Positions 43,502-49,450 of a stretch of DNA of 51,478 bases are shown piece by piece. Every line of letters begins with the position of its first letter. The stretch's first letter is position 1. The position numbers and the translations under genes were made by a program. The notes under the pieces are model-generated. The model searched no databases and was not told the DNA's origin. It saw only the letters and a list, made by a program, of their open reading frames with translations. Origin of the DNA: Bacteroidales bacterium (GTDB lineage Bacteria > Bacteroidota > Bacteroidia > Bacteroidales > FEN-979); the NCBI GenBank assembly GCA_023231065.1, contig JALNWE010000016.1:1-51478 (forward strand). Direction: 5' to 3'.

Positions 43502-43526
43502 CTTCCTGATACTCAAAACTTTCTTT

Positions 43527-45686
43527 ATGACATTCGCAGATTATAAAACCACGCACAAGCTGCTGAAGCAGTATAAATATACCTGGGCCCCGATCGATAA
43601 AGGTTATAATAACCGTACGATATACATTAACGTTGGGGATCATACAATCAGGGAAAAGCCGGTCTCACAACAAATGAAAGAAAAATTTACCGGTGGAAAG
43701 GGATTTGACCTCCGTTTGTTATGGGATGCCACAAAACCCGATACAAAATGGAATGATCCCGAAAATGAGATCGTCATCTCCGGTGGGCCCTGCTGCGGGA
43801 TCACCCAGTATTCAGGAACGGGAAAGTCATTATGTTGCGCCATCAGTCCCGAAACTGATATAGTCATCGACTCAAATGTTGGCGGTTTTTTTGGCCCTTT
43901 TCTGAAATTCTGCGGCTTTGATGCCATTGAGATCCAGGGGAAATCAGATCAGGAGGTCATGATCGTTTTCGAAGAAGCCCGCGAAGTAATCGAGATTTAC
44001 GAAGCCGGGGACCTTCCGTCGGACAGTCATATTTTAGCTGAAGAGTTGCATGATATGATGGCTGATCCCCAGAATGAAAAAGATAAATACAATGTTTCTG
44101 TCGTTTCAGCCGGAACCGCGGCTGAGCATTCGTTGATCGGCATGCTCAACTTTTCCTTCTATGATATAAAACGGAAGAAAATCCGCCTGAAACAAGCCGG
44201 CCGTGGAGGGATTGGGACCGTACTGCGGGATAAAAAGATCAAAGCCGTTGTGGCCCATGTAAAAACCATCGGCGGTAACCGGAACAATGTAGTGAACCTC
44301 GAAGCCATCCAGGAACGAGGCCGGCGGTTTAACAAGGAGATGCGCGACCTCGACGACAAACAATGCGAAATGCGTTCGAAAGGCACTGCCCACCTCACTC
44401 ATATCATGAATGATTATGACCTCCTCCCGGTCAAAAATTTCAAATTCGGCAGCCACCCCGACGCTTACAAGATCAGGGGCGATGTATGGAAATCCTATTT
44501 CACGCAAAATGTTCCCGATGGTTGCTGGGTTGGCTGTAATATGGCCTGCGCCAAAGGAGTGGATAATTATGAACTCCGGACAGGGCCCTATAAGGGAAGT
44601 AAGGTCATTGTGGATGGGCCCGAATATGAAACCACCTCTTCATTGGGCTCCGTTGCCGGTATCTTTAATCCCGATTATACCATTGAAGCCAATTTTTATT
44701 GCGATACTTACGGGATATGTACCATTTCATGGGGGACCCTCCTTGCTTTCGTGATGGAATGTTATGAGAACGGGATCCTGAACGATGAACGGACCGGCGG
44801 CCTAAAACTCAATTTCGGGAATGCCGACAGCGCCATGGAATTATTGCATCAGGTTTCGCGTGGTGAAGGTTTCGGCCTGATTGCCGGCCAGGGCGTCAGA
44901 AAAATGAAAGCGCTCTTCGCGAAAAATGGCTGGGGTGATCCCGCGTTCCTGCAGGATATCGGAATGGAAAACAAAGGACTGGAATATTCGCAGTATGTCT
45001 CCAAAGAATCTTTGGCACAACAAGGTGGATACGCCATGACAAACAAGGGCCCGCAGCATGATGAGGCCTGGCTTATCTTCATGGATATGGTGAATAACCA
45101 GATCCCTACCTTTGAGAAAAAAGCCGAAGCGCTCCACTATTTCCCCATGTTTCGTACCTGGTTCGGATTGGCTGGATTATGCAAACTTCCATGGAACGAT
45201 GTGGAACCCGAAGATAATGCTAAAACTTCCGAACCCGCCAAAGTCCCCGAACATGTTGACAACTATGTCACCATCTTCAATGCAGTCACCGGGGCGAACA
45301 TTGATAAAGACGAAATCATCCGCATGTCGGAAAGGGTCTATAATTTCCAGCGGATCTTTAACATCCGCCGTGGATACGGTTTGCGGAAACACGATGCACA
45401 GCCTTACCGGGCTTGCGGTCCTGTAACAAAGGAAGAATATGAATCCCGCGCTGAAAGATACGACAAACAACTCCTCGAACAGGTTGGATTTGATCCTGCC
45501 GGTAAAACCACCGGGGAAAAAATGAAAGCCCTGCGCGCTTATCGCGAAAACAGGTATGAACAACTCCTGGACGCCGTGTATGAACGCCGTGGATGGAATA
45601 AAAACGGGGTTCCCAAGATAGAACATCTGAAAAAACTTGGAATGGATTTACCCGAACTCATCGAAGTGGTAGCGCCACTGCAATAG
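43527..45686 (+). CDS. Tungsten/molybdenum aldehyde:ferredoxin oxidoreductase
   Basis: The protein has 719 residues of the AOR family: GGKGFDLRLLWDATKP, SGGPCCGITQYSGTGK, SNVGGFFGPFLKFCGFDAIEIQGKS, GRGGIGTVLRDKKIKAVV and DGPEYETTSSLGSVAG. The [4Fe-4S] cysteines appear to be C333, C337, C341 and C552 (GLAGLC). The first three are spaced C-x3-C-x3-C rather than the C-x2-C-x3-C recalled for the archaeal enzyme. It would hold a bis-pyranopterin W or Mo centre and pass electrons to ferredoxin, oxidising aldehydes or reducing carboxylic acids. The metal-handling genes downstream fit this cofactor need. The substrate class cannot be read here. Confidence 0.9.
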   Translation: MTFADYKTTHKLLKQYKYTWAPIDKGYNNRTIYINVGDHTIREKPVSQQMKEKFTGGKGFDLRLLWDATKPDTKWNDPENEIVISGGPCCGITQYSGTGKSLCCAISPETDIVIDSNVGGFFGPFLKFCGFDAIEIQGKSDQEVMIVFEEAREVIEIYEAGDLPSDSHILAEELHDMMADPQNEKDKYNVSVVSAGTAAEHSLIGMLNFSFYDIKRKKIRLKQAGRGGIGTVLRDKKIKAVVAHVKTIGGNRNNVVNLEAIQERGRRFNKEMRDLDDKQCEMRSKGTAHLTHIMNDYDLLPVKNFKFGSHPDAYKIRGDVWKSYFTQNVPDGCWVGCNMACAKGVDNYELRTGPYKGSKVIVDGPEYETTSSLGSVAGIFNPDYTIEANFYCDTYGICTISWGTLLAFVMECYENGILNDERTGGLKLNFGNADSAMELLHQVSRGEGFGLIAGQGVRKMKALFAKNGWGDPAFLQDIGMENKGLEYSQYVSKESLAQQGGYAMTNKGPQHDEAWLIFMDMVNNQIPTFEKKAEALHYFPMFRTWFGLAGLCKLPWNDVEPEDNAKTSEPAKVPEHVDNYVTIFNAVTGANIDKDEIIRMSERVYNFQRIFNIRRGYGLRKHDAQPYRACGPVTKEEYESRAERYDKQLLEQVGFDPAGKTTGEKMKALRAYRENRYEQLLDAVYERRGWNKNGVPKIEHLKKLGMDLPELIEVVAPLQ

Positions 45687-45730
45687 CTTGATTTATATCA
45701 GAAAAACTCAGGAATATATAAAACCGGTAA

Positions 45731-45916
45731 CCGCTGACAAACAAACGGGTTACAATCCATAAAGCCATAACAGCGAGTCCCACCCCTGTTCAATGCAAAC
45801 AACCCGACGGTTCAATTGTAACACTCCATCTCAAAGGAGACGGGTTCATCTACCGTGCATCTTTTTTACGGTCCTTTGTCGCCGATTCTCCAGGTACTTC
45901 CTATAATTCTTTCTGA
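45731..45916 (+). pseudogene. Decayed fragment resembling the N-terminus of a secreted M6-type protease
   Basis: The open frame runs from a stop at 45728-45730 to TGA at 45914-45916 and has no ATG, GTG or TTG start. It reads ...SPTPVQCKQPDGSIVTLHLKGDGFIYR..., which resembles the conserved opening of Bacteroidota secreted M6-family proteases (AVPAYPxPVxxxQPDGxxLxxxLxGDEF). The signal peptide before it and the catalytic domain after it are missing. The resemblance is from memory. Confidence 0.35.
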
Positions 45917-45956
45917 AAAAGGGATATGCATCATGTGACATATCGTCCCTTTTTTT
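45916..45956 (+). terminator. Rho-independent terminator upstream of modE
   Basis: An A-run plus GGGA-TATG (45916-45928) pairs with CATA-(3-base bulge)-TCCC plus T-run (45939-45954), with a 10-base loop. It probably ends AOR transcription, and it sits just before the modE promoter. Confidence 0.65.
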
Positions 45957-45963
45957 AATTTTG
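45956..45963 (+). promoter_or_regulatory. Probable promoter -7 box of modE
   Basis: TAATTTTG matches TAnnTTTG and is followed by GC as in other promoters of the window. It predicts a leader of roughly 60 bases. The -33 region overlaps the terminator hairpin and is not clear. Confidence 0.45.
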
Positions 45964-46031
45964 CAATTCTTCCGGGTAGCAAACCTACTGGCAGGATCTA
46001 TATTGTTTTTCATTTAACCCACCGGGATCAC

Positions 46032-46409
46032 ATGGAAACAAAATTCAGCGAAAAATCAGAGCACATCCGGTTGCATTACAAGTTATGGCTTTCGGATGAG
46101 AAGGAGAACGGGATCCTCGGTGATGGAAAATGGCAGATGCTGAAGCTCATTGACGAGAAAGGATCCCTCAAGGCTGCCTGTGATGGGCTCGGATATACTT
46201 ACCGCCGTACCTGGGGCAACCTGCAGAAGATCGAGAAATTCTTCGGTTTTCCCTTGCTTGAAACTTACAGGGGAGGAAGCGAAGGCGGTAAGACTGTCCT
46301 TACCGATGACGGACGCCGTCTGGTTCGCGCCTTTGACGTTTTTCATAAATCGGTAGATGACCAGATCGCTGAAGGTTTTAAAAAATTTATTGATGAATTG
46401 AAAAAATGA
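46032..46409 (+). CDS. ModE-type winged-helix regulator (DNA-binding domain only)
   Basis: The protein has 125 residues and matches the N-terminal domain of ModE: LGDGKWQMLKLIDEKGSLKAACDGLGYTYRRTWGNLQKIEKFFGFPLLE, then YRGGSEGGKTVLTDDGRRLV. The molybdate-binding MoP/TOBE half of E. coli ModE is absent, so metal sensing would need another part or this domain acts without direct ligand binding. It lies between AOR and the oxyanion-binding protein gene, so W/Mo-dependent control of these genes is likely. The inverted repeat just after its stop is a candidate site. Confidence 0.85.
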   Translation: METKFSEKSEHIRLHYKLWLSDEKENGILGDGKWQMLKLIDEKGSLKAACDGLGYTYRRTWGNLQKIEKFFGFPLLETYRGGSEGGKTVLTDDGRRLVRAFDVFHKSVDDQIAEGFKKFIDELKK

Positions 46410-46462
46410 AATATCCATAAGGACAAAACTCATGCAAACCGTGAATGTTAATTATGGATATT
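46410..46462. promoter_or_regulatory. Perfect 11-bp inverted repeat between modE and wtpA
   Basis: AATATCCATAA (46410-46420) and TTATGGATATT (46452-46462) are exact reverse complements with a 31-base spacer. The left arm starts right after the modE stop, and the right arm ends 33 bases before wtpA. No T-run follows, so it does not look like a terminator. A candidate operator for the ModE-like protein. Confidence 0.5.
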
Positions 46463-46495
46463 CAATATGACCATTAAAAAACAAATTAGTAACAG

Positions 46496-47464
46496 ATGAA
46501 ACTGCGAAAGATTACCATTTGCCTGATTGTTCCCCTCCTTTTTGCCTCCGGGGTTTTTGCACAGCAAAAATCACAGAAAATCAGCGGGGAACTGATCATT
46601 TTCCATGCCGGTAGCCTTTCTATGCCGATGAAAGAAGTAGCCAGCGCTTTCAATAAACTATACCCCGATGTAAAGATCTTTATGGAAGCCGCGGGAAGTG
46701 TTGCCTCGGCGCGTAAAATCACCGACCTGGACCGTCCCTGTGATATCTTGGCCTCTGCTGATTATGCCGTGATCGATAATATGCTCATCCCGAAATATGC
46801 AGACTGGAACATCCGCTTTGTGAGCAATGAACTATCCATAGTTTATAATGAAAAATCGCGTTATGCCAGCGAGATCAACAATAAGAACTGGATTGATATC
46901 CTGATGAAACCCGATGTGGCTTTTGGCAGGGCCGATCCCAATGCCGACCCCTGTGGATATCGTACGGTTTTATCCTTGCAACTGGCTGAAAAATATTACA
47001 GGAAACCGGGACTGGCCCAACGGATCATGAATAAAGACAGGAATTACATGCGGCCCAAAGAGGTCGATTTGTTACCCCTCATTGAATCAGAAAGTATCGA
47101 CTACATTTTTATCTACCGGTCGGTTGCCATCCAGCATAAATTAAAATACCTGGTATTGCCTGATGAAGTAAACCTGAAGGACCCTGCTTTTGCCACTCAG
47201 TATGCTGCAGTTTCCACCGAGATCAACGGGAAAGGACCCGGTCAGAAAGAGGTGGTAAAAGGAGAGCCGATGATCTATGGTGTGACCATCCTCCGCGATG
47301 CCCCCAATAAAGCCGCGGCTACTGCCTTTTTGAAATTCCTTCTCACAAAGAATCAGGGAATGGCCATTATGGAACGGAACGGCCAACCCTCGGTACTGCC
47401 CCTCCCCACGCAAAACTGGGATAAACTTCCGGATGCCCTGAAACCCTTTGCCAGAAAACAATAA
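46496..47464 (+). CDS. wtpA: Tungstate/molybdate ABC transporter substrate-binding protein (WtpA-type)
   Basis: The protein has 322 residues: a signal peptide (ends FAQQK), then GELIIFHAGSLSMPMKEVASAFNKLYPDVKIFMEAAGS, the classic start of WtpA/ModA-like oxyanion-binding proteins, DILASADYAVIDNMLIP, FGRADPNADPCGYRTVLSLQL with a likely metal-oxyanion-binding Asp, and IESESIDYIFIYRSVAIQHKLKYLVLP. It should capture WO4 or MoO4 in the periplasm. No permease (wtpB) or ATPase (wtpC) gene is present in the visible part; they may lie beyond the window or elsewhere. The following lipoprotein gene starts 19 bases on. Confidence 0.9.
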   Translation: MKLRKITICLIVPLLFASGVFAQQKSQKISGELIIFHAGSLSMPMKEVASAFNKLYPDVKIFMEAAGSVASARKITDLDRPCDILASADYAVIDNMLIPKYADWNIRFVSNELSIVYNEKSRYASEINNKNWIDILMKPDVAFGRADPNADPCGYRTVLSLQLAEKYYRKPGLAQRIMNKDRNYMRPKEVDLLPLIESESIDYIFIYRSVAIQHKLKYLVLPDEVNLKDPAFATQYAAVSTEINGKGPGQKEVVKGEPMIYGVTILRDAPNKAAATAFLKFLLTKNQGMAIMERNGQPSVLPLPTQNWDKLPDALKPFARKQ

Positions 47465-47483
47465 ATAATAACCAATATAACCC

Positions 47484-48392
47484 ATGAAAACATTTCGCAA
47501 CGCTATTCTCCTCGCTATTCTGACGATCCTGTTCACCTTGCCGGGATGTAAAAAAGATAAAGATCCCCAGCCCCCCGTTATTTCCCTGAAAACAGGCAGC
47601 GGCTATACGCCCGATGGGGCCATCGTGGCAGTTGGCGGTCCGCTTAAATTCGGTATCACGGCATCAGCAACCGACGCCAACATCACAAATTTTGTAGTTA
47701 AAAAGATCATGCCGGATGGCGCTGTTAAAGTTGTTCTGGATTCAGGCCTCAATTCAACGGGTTTCACCATCAATGAAACTTTTTATCAGGGCGTTGAAGA
47801 CCAGGTTCGATGGACAATTCAGGTGATGGATAAAAACCGCCTTTTTGCCACTACGGCGATTACCATTTTAAAGGATCCAAACTCAACCTGGGGAGGTATT
47901 TGGGATTATGGTAAGATCGTAATGGGGTACCAGAATAATACTACCTGTGGCCAATTCCTTATCCCTGCCACCGGGAAAGTCTTTTTTGCTGATTCCGCTG
48001 CCCTTGACCAGTCCCTGATCGACATTGTCGTTTATTATTTCAACGACGACAACACCCCTTCCCCGACATTGTCCTCCCCCGGAGAGCTGGGCGGAGGGAT
48101 CACAACCTATTATCCGCAGCTTGCCCAGTGGACCACCCTCCGTTACACGAAATGGGATGTAAGCGTTGACGGGGATCCCATTCCCGCCTCGAGTTTTGAT
48201 GCCTGCCACAACGACAGCCTGCTGATCGTTTCGTACGATGATGTATGGGGAAAACGCAAATTCAAATGGGCCGATGCCGGCAAAATAATCCCTTTCATGA
48301 CCGCTTCAGGAAAAAAGGGATTGATCAAAGTGCTGAGCGCCGATCATGATCCTGCAGGAAAGATAGAATTCGCGTTGAAGATCCAACAATGA
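47484..48392 (+). CDS. Lipoprotein of unknown function in the W/Mo locus
   Basis: The protein has 302 residues. A lipoprotein signal ends TLPGC with Cys 22, followed by a KKDKDPQPP spacer. Residues about 30-120 look like an Ig/cadherin-like beta domain. The second half (STWGGIWDYGKIVMGYQNNTTCGQFLIPATGKVFF...) is an all-beta domain of no family I recognise. It contains Cys residues in NNTTCGQF and FDACHND. It sits 19 bases after wtpA and 49 bases before the small T9SS gene, so co-transcription is likely. A surface binding role next to the TonB-dependent receptor is an inference from position only. Confidence 0.7.
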   Translation: MKTFRNAILLAILTILFTLPGCKKDKDPQPPVISLKTGSGYTPDGAIVAVGGPLKFGITASATDANITNFVVKKIMPDGAVKVVLDSGLNSTGFTINETFYQGVEDQVRWTIQVMDKNRLFATTAITILKDPNSTWGGIWDYGKIVMGYQNNTTCGQFLIPATGKVFFADSAALDQSLIDIVVYYFNDDNTPSPTLSSPGELGGGITTYYPQLAQWTTLRYTKWDVSVDGDPIPASSFDACHNDSLLIVSYDDVWGKRKFKWADAGKIIPFMTASGKKGLIKVLSADHDPAGKIEFALKIQQ

Positions 48393-48441
48393 TAAACCAA
48401 TGTAAATCAAGACTAATATTAACAATCAAACAAAAACGTGT

Positions 48442-49305
48442 ATGAAAAAACATTTACTTTTCTTTGCTCTCGCCCTCTCCATGACCACGCTTATGGCACA
48501 GGACACCATTACCGGTTGGACATTCCCCGTGAACAGCGGGCCCGACAGCCTGAACGCCGACCTCGGAACCGACCAGAACAAGGGGTATGACCTCCGCTTT
48601 CAATTGATCCAGACGCCAACAACTGATTCAACCATCAACTCCATCGTATTTACCGAGGGGGCTACAACTTATGCAGCAGCTACATCGGGCTGGCAGGACG
48701 GAAACGCAGTAAGGTTCTGGTCTGTCAAATTTAAAGCTGCAGATTATAAGAACTTTAAAGTTTCATCAAAACAAAAAAGTTCCACAGATGGCCCCCGTGA
48801 TTTTAAACTCCAGTGGCGGCTCAGCAGTTCCAGCTATGTAGATGTCACGGGCGGGACCATAGCCCTGGGCAATGATTGGACAACCGGCGTTATCAATAAG
48901 CTGGAAGTCCCCATCACCGGACAGGGAACTTCCTCAGTTTATCTCCGCTGGCTGATGAATTCCAATACGGATGTTAGCGGTGGAACGGTTGCCCAGGCAG
49001 GTGTTTCAATGATTGATGATATTTTGGTAACAGCCCAAAGTACACTGGGAGTTGATGAGGTGGTTTTCACCAACCGTATCTCCCTATATCCAAGCCCCAA
49101 CCGGGGTTCGTTTTCGGTTCAATCCACACAGCCCCTTTCATCCATCAATGTTTTGGATGCAAGCGGAAAATCCGTTTATACCAATGAACAACCAGGCCTG
49201 ATCAATAAAATCAACCTGTCAGGTGTTTCAAAAGGGATCTATTTCCTCCGGGTAAGGTTTGCCGACAATGATAAAGATTATACCCAGAAATTTGTAATAG
49301 AATAA
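48442..49305 (+). CDS. Small secreted protein with T9SS sorting domain
   Basis: The protein has 287 residues: a signal peptide (ends LMAQD), a single beta-sandwich-like domain (TITGWTFPVNSGPDSLNADLGT... VYLRWLMNSNTDVSGGTVAQAGVSMIDDILVTA) resembling the lamin-tail-associated or jelly-roll cargo often found on Bacteroidota surfaces, and a type A sorting domain (ISLYPSPNRGSFSVQS... YTQKFVIE). It should be exported by the T9SS encoded elsewhere in the window and exposed on the cell surface. Function unknown. It is located between the lipoprotein and receptor genes. Confidence 0.8.
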   Translation: MKKHLLFFALALSMTTLMAQDTITGWTFPVNSGPDSLNADLGTDQNKGYDLRFQLIQTPTTDSTINSIVFTEGATTYAAATSGWQDGNAVRFWSVKFKAADYKNFKVSSKQKSSTDGPRDFKLQWRLSSSSYVDVTGGTIALGNDWTTGVINKLEVPITGQGTSSVYLRWLMNSNTDVSGGTVAQAGVSMIDDILVTAQSTLGVDEVVFTNRISLYPSPNRGSFSVQSTQPLSSINVLDASGKSVYTNEQPGLINKINLSGVSKGIYFLRVRFADNDKDYTQKFVIE

Positions 49306-49450
49306 TTACTTTTTTCACGCATCCGCAAAGACATAAATATATCACATTCAATTGTTTAAAATATTGCTCCTTAGCAACTTGACGGTGAAAAGTGGTTTTC
49401 AGGAGTGGACTCAATATTCAAAGAAAAAAGAAAGAGGACGGTAAAAAACC

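Larger units (their letters stand above)
45687..46031. other. Intergenic region between AOR and modE
   Basis: This 345-base stretch holds no intact gene. It contains a start-less open frame with an M6-peptidase-like N-terminal motif (45731-45916), a terminator-type hairpin (45916-45956) and a promoter -7 box (45956-45963). I looked for a molybdenum-cofactor riboswitch and could not build one convincingly. Confidence 0.55.

Noticed and set aside
45687..46031. Molybdenum-cofactor riboswitch in the AOR-modE gap
   Set aside because: Only short stems (GTAACC/GGTTAC, AACAG/CTGTT) can be drawn and the characteristic conserved core was not recognised.
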